The translations under genes and the position numbers were made by a program. Positions 33,091 through 42,980 of a stretch of DNA of 64,000 bases are shown piece by piece. How positions within the stretch are numbered: position 1 is the first letter of the stretch; the number at the start of each line of letters is the position of its first letter. Source of the DNA: VAZQ01 sp963785745. GTDB lineage: Bacteria > Pseudomonadota > Alphaproteobacteria > Rhizobiales > Xanthobacteraceae. The DNA lies in the NCBI GenBank assembly GCA_963785745.1, contig CAWAWR010000019.1, forward strand, positions 186,001-250,000, in the 5' to 3' direction. The notes under the pieces were generated by a model, which was given only the letters and a program-made list of their open reading frames with translations, did no database searches and was not told the origin of the DNA.

Positions 33091-35995
33091 ATGGCGAATA
33101 ACGACTACGACGCCTTCATTTCTTATAGCCACGCCATGGACAAGCCGGTGGCGGCCGCGCTGCAAGCCGTGATGCAGAAGCTCGGCAAGCCGTGGTACCG
33201 GCGGCGCGCCCTGCGCATCTTCCGCGACGATACCAGCCTGGCGGCAACCCCCGAGCTATGGCCGACGCTCGAACAGATGCTCGGCCGCTCGCGCTATATG
33301 GTGCTGCTGGTCTCGCCGCAGTTCGCGCGATCGAAATGGTGCGGGATGGAGGTCGCCTGGTGGCTTGAGCACCGGAGCATCGATACCGTCCTGCTGGCGC
33401 TGACCGACGGCGATCTCGCCTGGGACGACGAGGCGGGCGATTTCCGCTGGGACGAGACGACTCCGCTGCCGCCGGTGCTCAAGGGCCGCTTCCGCGCCGA
33501 GCCGAAATGGATCGACCTGCGGGGGCACCGCGAAGCGCCACCCAACACCAGCGATTCACGATTCATGGAAGCAGCGGCGGATCTCGCTGCCGCCATCCAC
33601 GGCCTGCCGAAGGAGGACCTGCTTTCGCAAGAAATCAGCCAGCAGAAGCGCGCGCTCACGCTCGCTTCGTCGGCCGCGGCCGTGCTCTTGGTGCTCGCCG
33701 GGCTCGCCGCCTGGCAGTGGGCCGAGGCGGTGAGGCAGCAGCGCATCGCACAGGCGCAGCGCGACCGCGCCGAGCTGGCGCTCTCCGCCGCTACCATGAC
33801 CGCCAATACTTTGGTGCTGGATCTCGCGCGCGAGTTCCGCGACCGGCAAGGCATCCCGTCCGACCTGGTACGCCGGATCTTGGATCGCGCACGCGTGCTG
33901 CAGCAGCAGTTGACGGAAGCGGGCGAGTCCTCCCCCGCCTTGTTGCAGAGCGCAGGCGCCGCGCTCGACGAATTGGTGGTGACGCTGCTCGATCTCGGCG
34001 ATACGGCGGCCGCGCTGTCCGCCGCCGAGCGCGGGCGCGACATCCTGCATACTCTTTCAGCAGCCGAACCGGACAAGCCGCTGTGGCGGCGCGAGCTTTC
34101 GGTCGCCTACAACAAGATCGGTTATGTCCTGTTGCGCGCGGGCCGGCGCGAGCAGGCGATCGAGGCGTATCGGCAGGCGCTGGCGATCGCCGAGCAACTT
34201 CTGGGCTCCGATCCCGAAAACCGGCAATGGCAGCGCGATCTCGAAATTACCTTGACGCACATCGGCGACGCACTCGTGCTCTCCGGCCGGCGCGAGGAAG
34301 CGCTCGTCGTGTTCCGGCGCGTGCATGCCGCCACGGAATCCTACGCGAACGCCAATCCGGACGACACACGCGCCCAGCGCGATCTTGCGGTGCTGCTGGA
34401 GAAGATCGGCGACGTGCTGATCGAGACCGATGCAGCGGATCAAGCGCTTGATGCGTTCCGCAAGAGCCATGCGCTGCGCGAACGGCTCGCCAACAGCGAT
34501 CTTGGCAGCGTCGCGTTCGCGCGCGATCTCTCCGTCACCACCGACCGGCTCGGCGACGCACTGCTGCGCACCGGACAGGGACTTGCCGCGCTTGACGCGT
34601 TCCGTCAGAGCCTCGCCATCCGCGAGCGGCTCGCCAAGGCCGATCCGGCCAATGTGCAGCACCAAAGCGATCTCGTCATCAGCCTCAACCGCATCGGCGA
34701 CACGCTGATCGCGCTCGGGCGCGCCGCCGAAGGGCTCGCGGCCTACCGCCAGGGCCTGGTCATCACCGAGGCGCTGGCGGCGCAGGACGCCAAAAGTCTC
34801 GAATGGCAGCGCGCCCTCGCGATCAGCCTGAACCGCGTCGGCGACGTCGTGATCGGCATGGGTCAACGCGACGAGGCGCTCGCCCTCTATCGCCGCAGCC
34901 AGGCGATCCGGGAACGGCTGGCTGCCGCCGATCCTGCCAACCTGCCCTGGAAGCGGGACCTGTCGAATGGCTTTGACCGTATCGGGGACTTGCTCCTGGC
35001 GGCCGGCAACCACGCGGAGGCGATCGACGCCTTTGGCAAGGCGCTCGCGATCCGCACCGAGATCGCCGCCGCCGACCCATCGGGAAACGATCGGCACTCG
35101 CTGGTGGTCAGCCACAACAAGATTGGTGACGCACTATCGGCCGCGGGCCGGCGCGAGGAGGCACTGGCGGCGCATCGCCGCGCGCTCGCGATCGAGCAGC
35201 AGCTCACGGCGTCCAATCCATCCAACGTTGAATGGCAGCGCGGCCTGTGGTTCACCCATCTGCGCATCGGTCTCGTGCTCCAGGCATTGGGGCGGCACGA
35301 GGAAGCGCTTGGCGCGTATTTCGAATTCGGCGGCCGCCTCCGAGCGTCTGGTTGCGATCGATTCACGCAACCTCGTGCGCCGCCGCGAGCTTGCGATCAC
35401 CCGCAATCAGATTGGATTTCTGCTGAACGGGCTCAAGCGCTGGGATGAGGCGATTGCTGCGTTCCGCCAGAGCCTCGCCGCCCATCCCGCGCAAGCCGAC
35501 CCGGTGCCACTGGAGCAGGCCCGCAGATCGCTCAATATCGCCGCGAGCCACCATGGCATCGCAGAGGCGCACGCGGGCGCCGCCCGCATCGACGACGCGC
35601 TCGCCGCCTATCGCGACGCCGTCGCGGTCCTGGAGCCGTCCGCCGCACCCGCACCCGCCAGCATCGAGCATCGGCGCGTGCTCGCCTTCTATCTGCAACG
35701 GTCGGGCGAGATCCTGTTCGCCGCCGGCCGCGTCAACGAAGCCGTTGGTCCGCTGCGCCGCCGGCTCGAATTGGTCGAAGCGCTCGCCGACGCCGAGCCT
35801 CAGCAGGTGGCGTGGCGGCGAGAGCTTGCGGTCGCGCTGTTCCAACTCGCGCACGTCGGCGATGAACCGCGCCGCCCGCGCCTCTTGCGTGCGCTGGAAC
35901 TTTTGCGCGCCCTCGCGGCGCAAGGCGAGCTCGATGCCAGTCAAGCCGGCTGGATCGGCGCGGTCGAAAAAGCGCTGGCGGAACTGCCGTCGTGA
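33091..35995 (+). CDS. TIR domain-TM-TPR protein, one frameshift near the C-terminal third
   Basis: The frame from ATG 33091 encodes a TIR domain at about residues 4-150 (DYDAFISYSHAMDKPVAAAL, RDDTSLAATPELWPTLEQ). SKWCGMEVAWWL places a glutamate at residue 87 where NADase TIRs have their catalytic residue. A membrane helix lies at about 191-208, then at least ten TPR-like units of the ANPDDTRAQRDL kind. That frame ends at 35448, but TPR sequence continues in the +1 frame (SERLVAIDSRNLVRRRELAI) to 35995. Removing one T from TTT 35319-35321 joins them. TIR-TPR proteins may sense or degrade NAD in stress or defence; the role here is inference. Confidence 0.82.
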
Positions 35996-36009
35996 TGCCC
36001 GATCGGGGT

Positions 36010-39000
36010 CTAGCCTGCGGCGGTGCGTCCTGGCGGTGGGGCCGGTGGCGCAGGCGGCGACGCCGGTGGCTGGGTCGCCTGTTGACCTGCCGGCATGGCG
36101 CCGGTCGCCGGATAGCGCGCGCGCAGGTCGCGCAGGAACGCTTCCAGCGTGTCGCTCGCGGCAATCGAACGGACGATCGCGGCGAATTCGGTGCCGACCG
36201 CGCCGATCGGCGCCGTGACCACCTCGAAGCCGCGGGCGTCCGGCCCCTCGCCCATCTTGGTGAGATAGCGGTCCCGGAACCGGGCGAGGCCGATCGCGTC
36301 CTCGCCCATGGCATAGCCGATCGCGGTACGCATGACGTCGGCGCGCTCGGTGTCGGCGAGCGGCGCAAATTCCTGCCAGCGATCGCCGAGCAGCAGTTCG
36401 AGCTGTTCCGCCGCCCGCGCCCATTTCTTTGCCGCCCAGAGGATGTCGGATCGCAGCCGGACCGCTTCGCGGCCGGGAATATTGGCAGCGACCTCATAGG
36501 CGACGTCATGGCGGCCGACCTCGGAAAGCGCCCGAGCTTCAAGCAGTAAGCGCTGGTTGCGCAGGTCGTTGTTGAGTTCGGATACGCGGGTCGCACGCAG
36601 AACCCCAAGCGCGTTCGCGGCCTTCCGGTCCATCAGGTAGACGACCGCGAGGCGCGCCGCGACCTGCGCGCGGGCGGCGCCCTGCAGCCGGTGGTCGATC
36701 TGGTGCTGCAACAGCTCGCTGGCCTGATAGAGCAGATCGACGGAGACCAGCCGGTCGGCGAGCCGCCGGATCATCTCGTCGCCGCGCCGGCCGATCGGGG
36801 TCAGCTCGCGGAAATCATAGAACAAGGCAAGCGCGTCGATCGCCGACAGCGCGTCGCCCTTGCCGGCCAGGAACAGGCCGTCGAAGGTCGACATCGCCTC
36901 TTCCTGGATACGGCGCGTCATGTCCGAATTCGCGTGCGCCCGCAGTGCCGTGCGCATGACGTTGAATGCGTCACGGTAGCGCCCCTCTTCGGTATAGAGA
37001 CGGCCCAGCAGTTGCAGCGCCTCGATCTCGGTCTGGTCGCCGCGCCAGACCGTGGTGAGGGTTTCGAGATCGGCGACAGCCGACGTGCGCTCCCGGTTTC
37101 CGCGGCCGTATTCGAGCTGGATCTCGCGCAGCCGGCCCTGCGCCGCCGCCGGACGGTCCCAGGAATCAAGGGCGGCGCGGTAGGAACGCAACGCGTCGTC
37201 GGCGCGGCCCAGTCCTTCGGCAAGCCGGCCGGTGAGCACGGCAATGATCGCCTCCAGCTCGCGCGGCACGCCGATCATCTCAAACTCGTTGAGATGCCCG
37301 GCCGCCCCGGTGACGTCGCCGACCTCGAGAGCAGCGCGCACCATGTCCTTGAGTATCGTGCGCTGGAATTCGAGCGGCAGCGTCGTCATCGCGGCCTCGG
37401 CGGTGCGGAAGCCGTCGCGCCCCTCCGCATATTTGCCGAGCCGGACATTGGCCAGCGCCCGCCACAACGGCGCATCGTGCTGGTTGCCGACGAAGGGATT
37501 CGACAGGTCCTTCAGCGCCGCCTCGGGACGCCCGATCATGATATTGGCGATCGCGCGGAGCACCATCTGCGTGGAGTTGTCGGTCGTCGGCGGACTATCG
37601 GCGACCGTGACATCGAGCACCGCCTTCGCCTCGGAGAACATGTCGCGCGCGAGATAGAAACGTGCGAGATCGCATCGCGCCGCCATGCGCTTCGGCTCCG
37701 GCGCGTCGGCCGCCGCGAGGACCAATTCGACGTTGCGCTGGGTGAAGTTGGCCTGGCGGTCGAACCCCCAGGCCTGAAGATCGAGGACGTTGCGCTGATA
37801 CAGCACGTGCGTATTCGACTTCGACTCCACCGCCGACAGCGAAAGTCCGCCAGGCCGGGACACGATGATCTTGTCGGCCGCCAGCTCGGCACTGAGATCG
37901 TCGGCGAGCGGCTGCAGGGCGACGCCGTGGGCGGACGCCAGCGCGCGAAACTCGACGAAGTCATGCGATTTCAGGAAGCCTCGCGCCGGCGCGCCCGCCG
38001 TGATCACATAGAGCACGTCCCCGATGTCGGTATCCTCGATACGGTGCACGCTCTTCGCTTCGTCGATCGCAACAGTGACGCTTGAGCGCGTGGACGTGAC
38101 GATATTGCGGGTGATCGAGAGCGGACGCGTCGGTTCGACGATCTCGTTTCCAAGCGTGACGACCCAGCCATTTCCATCGGCGGCGACGCTGATGAGCTGG
38201 GGGCGTTCGAGCTTGACCTGAACCAGCGCGACGTCGCGTACGCGCTTCGCAGACGCGCTTCGGATCGCCTTGCCCTGCTCGGCATTCAGCGCCGAGATCC
38301 CGACCACGGCTTCGGTGTCGAAAACCATCCACACCGTATCGGCGCGGCGGAACACGGCGGCCGGCGTGGGGGCCGCGAACGGAAACGCGATGCTGAGATT
38401 GTCGCCGTTGCGTTTGAGCACGGCGCGCACGTCGCCGGCTGAACCGGCGTCCTGCGCCGCCGTGTCGCGCGGCGGCGACGGCGGGGCCGCGGGCGGTGCG
38501 GTCGGCGGAGTGCTAACCGGCGGCGGGCCCGCCTGTTGTGCAGGCTGCGGCGGAGGGCTGGCCGGCGGGGGTTGCGGCGCTGTGGTTTGCGGCGCTGTGG
38601 CTTGCGGCGGCGCGGGCGGCGGCGACGCAACTTGCGGCGACGCGGCGGGAGCCGGCTGGGGTTGCGGTTGCGGTTGCGCAGGCGCTTGCGCGGGTGTCGG
38701 CTTCGGTTGCTCAGCGGCCGGCGGCGGATTCGGCTGTTCAACCGGCGTCGCCGGCGCGGGAGCCCCGGCTTGCTGTCGGGGCGGCCGCGGCGGCTCGGCC
38801 TGGGCGGGCGGCCGCGGCGGTTCGGCTTGGGGCGGTTCGGCTTGGGACGGCGGCGCCGGTGAAGTCGGAGACGGCGCGGCGTGTTGCTCCGTCGCGGCAG
38901 GCGGCGGCGCCGGCTTCCGGGTCGTTGCGTTCGGCGGCGGACTTCCGCGGTCGGCCAGTTCGGCCCCCATCGCGGCCAGCTCGTCCGGATGCACGGTGCC

Positions 39001-39882
39001 GTCCTGGTTGACGGCCTTGCGCTCGGCGGTCTCGACGTCGACGACGAAGCTGTTGTCCTCCCGGAACGTGCGGACATCGACCCGTGCGCTGAAATTGAAG
39101 CGCACCGTCACCGAATCGTGGTCGCCTTCGCTGTCGATGGATTCGATCACCGGCGGCAGCGTCGCCTTGGCGTCCGCCAGGTCGATGCGCAGCATCGCAT
39201 CGAACGTCAGCGTCAGCCGCTCCCGGGTATTGTCCGCCGAGACGCCAATAAGCTCCGGCAGATCGAACACGTAGCGCACGAAGGTCGGCTGGGTGATGGC
39301 CTTGACCCGGACCGCCGCCACCTTCTGCTGTTGCTGCAGCGCGCGCTGCTGACGGGTGCGGCGTTCGGCCTCGCGCGCTCGCTTGGCAAGCTCGTCGATC
39401 ACATCGCGCGGCAGTCCCGGCGCCAGTCCGCTCCAGGTCTCGGGAAGGAAGTCGACGAACAGCCGCTCGCCGGCCGTCATCGAGTTCATCGTCACCTTGC
39501 GGGCCAGCGCGATCCTGATGCCCTTGCCGTCGGGATCGCGGCGCGCCGCGCTCACATATCCCGAGGCATCCTGGCTGATGCGGTTGATGGAGATGTCGAC
39601 CGGGCGCGGGAAATTGATGGTGACGATGTTGTTGGCGATCCGGACCTGCGCCTCGATCTCGTCTTCAAACTTGAAGCTGAGACGGGCGTATCCGTTCTCG
39701 GTCGTGGCGCTCACCTCCCCCTTCAACGCCTGCGCGGCGGCCGGACCTGCGAGGCCCGCCCACAACGGCAATGCGATGAGGAGAAAGACGAGGTAAGGCA
39801 CGGCAGGTCTGCCAGCCCGCCACGCTGTCCGCAACACGTTACGCACGCAACACAACCTTCTGGTCGGAACCACCCGCCACAC
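36010..39882 (-). CDS. Large secreted TPR protein with Pro-rich linker in the flagellar motor cluster
   Basis: This 1290-residue protein has an N-terminal signal (YLVFLLIALPLWAGLAGPAAA). A beta-rich region resembling AMIN-type domains (VSATTENGYARLSFKFEDEI, IVTINFPRPVDISINRISQD) occupies roughly residues 55-290. A low-complexity Pro/Ala/Gln linker of about 150 residues follows, then a long TPR-like helical half (YAEGRDGFRTAEAAMTTLPL, RYRDAFNVMRTALRAHANSD). It lies downstream of fliL-fliM-DUF6468-motE on the same strand but has an exact CtrA box in its own upstream region. I infer a periplasmic role in motor assembly or function; no experimentally named homolog is recalled. Confidence 0.75.
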   Translation of the reverse strand: MWRVVPTRRLCCVRNVLRTAWRAGRPAVPYLVFLLIALPLWAGLAGPAAAQALKGEVSATTENGYARLSFKFEDEIEAQVRIANNIVTINFPRPVDISINRISQDASGYVSAARRDPDGKGIRIALARKVTMNSMTAGERLFVDFLPETWSGLAPGLPRDVIDELAKRAREAERRTRQQRALQQQQKVAAVRVKAITQPTFVRYVFDLPELIGVSADNTRERLTLTFDAMLRIDLADAKATLPPVIESIDSEGDHDSVTVRFNFSARVDVRTFREDNSFVVDVETAERKAVNQDGTVHPDELAAMGAELADRGSPPPNATTRKPAPPPAATEQHAAPSPTSPAPPSQAEPPQAEPPRPPAQAEPPRPPRQQAGAPAPATPVEQPNPPPAAEQPKPTPAQAPAQPQPQPQPAPAASPQVASPPPAPPQATAPQTTAPQPPPASPPPQPAQQAGPPPVSTPPTAPPAAPPSPPRDTAAQDAGSAGDVRAVLKRNGDNLSIAFPFAAPTPAAVFRRADTVWMVFDTEAVVGISALNAEQGKAIRSASAKRVRDVALVQVKLERPQLISVAADGNGWVVTLGNEIVEPTRPLSITRNIVTSTRSSVTVAIDEAKSVHRIEDTDIGDVLYVITAGAPARGFLKSHDFVEFRALASAHGVALQPLADDLSAELAADKIIVSRPGGLSLSAVESKSNTHVLYQRNVLDLQAWGFDRQANFTQRNVELVLAAADAPEPKRMAARCDLARFYLARDMFSEAKAVLDVTVADSPPTTDNSTQMVLRAIANIMIGRPEAALKDLSNPFVGNQHDAPLWRALANVRLGKYAEGRDGFRTAEAAMTTLPLEFQRTILKDMVRAALEVGDVTGAAGHLNEFEMIGVPRELEAIIAVLTGRLAEGLGRADDALRSYRAALDSWDRPAAAQGRLREIQLEYGRGNRERTSAVADLETLTTVWRGDQTEIEALQLLGRLYTEEGRYRDAFNVMRTALRAHANSDMTRRIQEEAMSTFDGLFLAGKGDALSAIDALALFYDFRELTPIGRRGDEMIRRLADRLVSVDLLYQASELLQHQIDHRLQGAARAQVAARLAVVYLMDRKAANALGVLRATRVSELNNDLRNQRLLLEARALSEVGRHDVAYEVAANIPGREAVRLRSDILWAAKKWARAAEQLELLLGDRWQEFAPLADTERADVMRTAIGYAMGEDAIGLARFRDRYLTKMGEGPDARGFEVVTAPIGAVGTEFAAIVRSIAASDTLEAFLRDLRARYPATGAMPAGQQATQPPASPPAPPAPPPGRTAAG

Positions 39883-39913
39883 GCCAGGTGGAATCCAGAC
39901 TAGGACGCGGCGT

Positions 39914-39928
39914 TTAATGCGGCCTTAA
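39914..39928. promoter_or_regulatory. CtrA-box candidate, exact TTAA-N7-TTAA, upstream of the TPR motor-cluster gene
   Basis: TTAA-TGCGGCC-TTAA matches the consensus exactly, 31 bases upstream of the large TPR gene start. The location suggests that gene has its own cell-cycle-controlled promoter. Binding is inference. Confidence 0.6.
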
Positions 39929-40010
39929 CCGTGGCAGCCAACCTGCAACGATGGCGGATGAATTTTGCAAACGATCGCCCGCCGCCGGCCCCGGTCGGGG
40001 CCTTGCAGGC

Positions 40011-40829
40011 TCAATTCGTGTTCTGATTGCCGACGATCTTGGGCAATTCGGCCGGCGGCTTGTCCTTGGCCCGGCTCGCGAGCTCGACCGTCAGCCGCTC
40101 GGCGGCCTCCGGCATCATCTGGGCCATGATGTCGGACATCCGGCGCGGGTTGATCTGCGTCGCCACCTCGAGCAGGATTCGCATGTCGAGGCGGTCGAAG
40201 ACGCGCGCCGCGTCCTTCGGCTTCATGTTCTCATACATCGTGACGACGTTCTTGACGCGCGTGGCTTCGCCCTCTTCCTTGGCGCGCATCAACTCGTTGA
40301 GCTGCGCCTCGAGCTGCTTGAGCTGGGCGACACGGGCTTCGAGGCGCTTCTCCGCGGCGAGCACGAGGCTTTCGCGCATCTCAAGCTCTTTCGCGCGCGC
40401 TTCGAGCTCGGTGCGCCGCTCCGCCAGCCGCTCCAGCAGCGCCCGCTCGGCTGCCGACAGGATGCGTCCGCCGTCGACCGGAATCACCGTCCCGGCCGGT
40501 GTCGGCGGCGGATCCTTGGGCGCCGGCTTGGCCTTCGCCTTGGGCTCCTGCTTGGCGGAAGGCGGGTCGACGGCGCCGGTGACATCCGGAAAATTGAACA
40601 TCTGCCGCGCCCAGGATCGCGGCGGAGGCCCGGGCGGCGGCAATTCCGTTGCCGGAAATCGCACCGTGGCCGCAGGCGGCTTCTGCGTCGTCCCGGTGAG
40701 GTCGCCGTCATCGCCGTTCAGCGTGTATCCGCCGTTGAAGATCAGCCCCGCCGACTTCAGGACGAACAGCGCGCTGATCGCAATCAGCACGACTGGAATA
40801 AGCCGGAAATCGCGGAGCAGCCGTGTCAT
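40011..40829 (-). CDS. motE: MotE-like flagellar motor protein with MgtE-N-type domain
   Basis: This 272-residue protein starts at ATG 40829, which overlaps the upstream stop as ATGA. It has one N-terminal membrane helix (LIPVVLIAISALFVLKSAG), a Pro-rich linker, a coiled coil (RRTELEARAKELEMRESLVL) and a C-terminal MgtE-N-like helical domain (MYENMKPKDAARVFDRLDMR, INPRRMSDIMAQMMPEAAER). In Sinorhizobium, MotE is a periplasmic chaperone for the motor protein MotC. The gene lies in the fliL-fliM-DUF6468 operon, which supports a motor role. The name is by similarity of architecture. Confidence 0.75.
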   Translation of the reverse strand: MTRLLRDFRLIPVVLIAISALFVLKSAGLIFNGGYTLNGDDGDLTGTTQKPPAATVRFPATELPPPGPPPRSWARQMFNFPDVTGAVDPPSAKQEPKAKAKPAPKDPPPTPAGTVIPVDGGRILSAAERALLERLAERRTELEARAKELEMRESLVLAAEKRLEARVAQLKQLEAQLNELMRAKEEGEATRVKNVVTMYENMKPKDAARVFDRLDMRILLEVATQINPRRMSDIMAQMMPEAAERLTVELASRAKDKPPAELPKIVGNQNTN

Positions 40830-41260
40830 GCCGCCATCGTGCCTACGCGATCGCGCAGCCGGTCGGAGAACGACCGCGCCGCTGCTGCGACTGCATTGGG
40901 ATCGGGCGCCGTGCCGGCCGACGGGACGTCGTGCAGCGAGCGCGCCGCCACCACCACCCGCGACAGCCGCGTCAGCACGATGTCGCCGGCCGAGACCTGG
41001 CGGTCGAGCTCGACGCAGCAACGCTCCGCGGCTCTGACCCGTTCACCGAGCGTCGCGTCATTTTCCTGCGCGGCGCGCTTCAATTCGCCCACCGCGCGCT
41101 CCGCGATTTCGGTCGCGGTGATCAGCTCGCCGATGGTCGCCTTCAAGGACTGCTCGTCGGCGCGCAACCGCTCGAGCCGGCGGTTGAGCGTGAAGCAATA
41201 GCCGATGGTCAGCATCAGCAGGGCCGCGACAAGGACCTCGATCATCAATCCGAAGTTCAC
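40826..41260 (-). CDS. DUF6468 flagellar-cluster protein
   Basis: This 144-residue protein has one N-terminal membrane helix (LMIEVLVAALLMLTIGYCFT) and a cytoplasmic or periplasmic coiled-coil region (RRLERLRADEQSLKATIGEL, ELKRAAQENDATLGERVRAA). It corresponds to the DUF6468 family found in alphaproteobacterial flagellar clusters. Its function is not established. The start overlaps fliM by four bases and the stop overlaps motE by four bases, so the three are tightly coupled. Confidence 0.75.
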   Translation of the reverse strand: MNFGLMIEVLVAALLMLTIGYCFTLNRRLERLRADEQSLKATIGELITATEIAERAVGELKRAAQENDATLGERVRAAERCCVELDRQVSAGDIVLTRLSRVVVAARSLHDVPSAGTAPDPNAVAAAARSFSDRLRDRVGTMAA

Positions 41261-42468
41261 GGTGTCTCCCTCCGATTTGTCGCCGCGTCCGTTCCTTCGA
41301 ACATGGCCAGCGTGGTTCTCGACTTGCGCAGTGTCTTGCCGACGCGCACGGCGACACGATCGCCGACCCGCCCCATTCGCCCTTCCGTCAAGATCACGTC
41401 GCCGCAGCGGACCGCCACGTTGGCGTCGGGCTTCATCTCGAGCGTAAGCGTGTCGCCGACCTCGAGACGCATCAAATCCCGCAGCGGCAGCTTCGCTTCA
41501 TAGAGCACCGCCTCGACGGCAATCTCGGCCTGCCCGATCTCGGTCGCGAGATGGCCTTCCCAGATCGGGTCGCGGCCGAATTTCTCGCCCATGAACATCT
41601 GCAACAGCACGTCGCGGATCGGCTCGATGGTCGCATAAGGCAGGAGCAGCTCGACGGTGCCGCCGCGATCTTCCATGTCGATGCGCAGGCGCACCAGGAT
41701 CGCGGCGTTCGCCGGCCGCGAGATCGCGGCAAAGCGCGGATTGGTCTCCAGCCGGTCGATGTTGAACTTGACCGGCGACAGCGGCTTGAAGGCGAGCTCG
41801 GCGTCGGCGAGCACGACTTCGATCATGCGCTTGACGAGATTGGATTCGATCGTCGTGTACGGCCGGCCCTCGATCCGGATCGCGGTCTGGCCGCGGCGGC
41901 CGCCGAGCAGCACGTCGATGATCGAATAGATCAAGCCCGAATTGACGGTGATCAGCCCGAAATTGTCCCATTCCTCGGCCTTGAACACGCCGAGGATCGC
42001 CGGCAGCGGGATCGAGTTGAGGTAGTCGCCGAAGCGCACCGACGTGATGCGGTCGAGCGAGACTTCGACGTTGTCGGAGGTGAAATTGCGCAACGACGTC
42101 GTCATCAGCCGGACCAGCCGGTCGAAGACGATCTCGAGCATCGGCAGACGCTCGTAGGAGACCATCGCCGAATCGATGATCGCGCGAATGCCGGAATTGT
42201 CGTTGAGCGAAATGTCGGTGAGGCTGAATCCGAGGAGGCTGTCGATTTCCTCTTGATTGAGAACCCGTTCGGCGCCGCCCTTCGCGCCCTGCATGAAGTT
42301 CGAGCCGTCATCGGTCATCGTGCCCCATTGCGAGGCACCCGCCGGCGCAGCTTCCAAACCGCCCTCTTTCGGCGCAGGGGCCGCGGTCGCGGCGTCGGAC
42401 TCAAGCGCCAGCCCCCACTCGGCGGCGAGCGCGTCCTGGTCGACCTGCTGGTCTTTCCCGAGCGTCAC
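41257..42468 (-). CDS. fliM: Flagellar motor switch protein FliM
   Basis: This 403-residue protein has an extended N-terminus and an EIDSLLGFSL segment that corresponds to the CheY-binding region. The middle domain (SYERLPMLEIVFDRLVRLMT, GVFKAEEWDNFGLITVNSGL, a GGRRGQ loop) is followed by the C-terminal SpoA domain (LRDLMRLEVGDTLTLEMKPD, GRMGRVGDRVAVRV). FliM joins FliG and FliN in the C-ring and sets rotation direction. Its ATG overlaps the fliL stop by four bases (ATGA). No fliN is in the window. Confidence 0.95.
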   Translation of the reverse strand: MTLGKDQQVDQDALAAEWGLALESDAATAAPAPKEGGLEAAPAGASQWGTMTDDGSNFMQGAKGGAERVLNQEEIDSLLGFSLTDISLNDNSGIRAIIDSAMVSYERLPMLEIVFDRLVRLMTTSLRNFTSDNVEVSLDRITSVRFGDYLNSIPLPAILGVFKAEEWDNFGLITVNSGLIYSIIDVLLGGRRGQTAIRIEGRPYTTIESNLVKRMIEVVLADAELAFKPLSPVKFNIDRLETNPRFAAISRPANAAILVRLRIDMEDRGGTVELLLPYATIEPIRDVLLQMFMGEKFGRDPIWEGHLATEIGQAEIAVEAVLYEAKLPLRDLMRLEVGDTLTLEMKPDANVAVRCGDVILTEGRMGRVGDRVAVRVGKTLRKSRTTLAMFEGTDAATNRRETP

Positions 42469-42980
42469 TGGACGACGATTTCCTTGAACAGCACGGCGTT
42501 GATCCGGCTCGGCGCGATCGCCGCGTTGACCCGGCGGGTCAGCTCTTCCTTGAGTCGATAGAGTCCGGCGGAGCCGTCGAGATCGGTCGGGCGCAGCTCA
42601 CGCAGATAGGTTTGGAAGGCGTCCATCACCCGCGGCATCGTGCTCTGGACCTGCGGGGTGAGCGTCGCGTCGGGCAGTTCGAGAACGACCCGGACCTTTA
42701 GATACTGCGTGCGCTCGTTGGCCGTGGTCGACAGATTGACCAGCACCTCCGGCACGTCGAGGAACACCGCAGGCTTGGCCTGCACGGCGGCCGGCCTGGA
42801 TTCCTTCGACCCGCCGAGCATGAAATAAGCCCCGGTCCCACCCCCGATCAGGACGAGCGCGCCGGCGGCGGCGATCATGATGGTCTTGCGCGAGAACCTG
42901 CTCGGGGCCGGAGCCGCTTCGGCGCCCTCTTCGGCCTCAAGCTCGTCCTCGGCCTCCATCTTCTTGGGTTTGGATGCCAT
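42465..42980 (-). CDS. fliL: Flagellar basal body-associated protein FliL
   Basis: This 171-residue protein starts at ATG 42980 (MASKPKKMEAEDELEAEEGA). It has one membrane helix (TIMIAAAGALVLIGGGTGAY) and a periplasmic domain with VFLDVPEVLVNLSTTANERT and the terminal LTRRVNAAIAPSRINAVLFKEIVV-type end. FliL supports stator function near the motor. It is first in the fliL-fliM-DUF6468-motE operon and divergent from flgF. Confidence 0.93.
   Translation of the reverse strand: MASKPKKMEAEDELEAEEGAEAAPAPSRFSRKTIMIAAAGALVLIGGGTGAYFMLGGSKESRPAAVQAKPAVFLDVPEVLVNLSTTANERTQYLKVRVVLELPDATLTPQVQSTMPRVMDAFQTYLRELRPTDLDGSAGLYRLKEELTRRVNAAIAPSRINAVLFKEIVVQ

Noticed and set aside
35323..35337. Adjacent GAATTC and GCGGCCGC (EcoRI and NotI sites) at the TIR-TPR frameshift, suggesting a cloning junction
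   Set aside because: Flanking sequence on both sides is one continuous TPR gene, so there is no vector insertion; the sites are coincidental.
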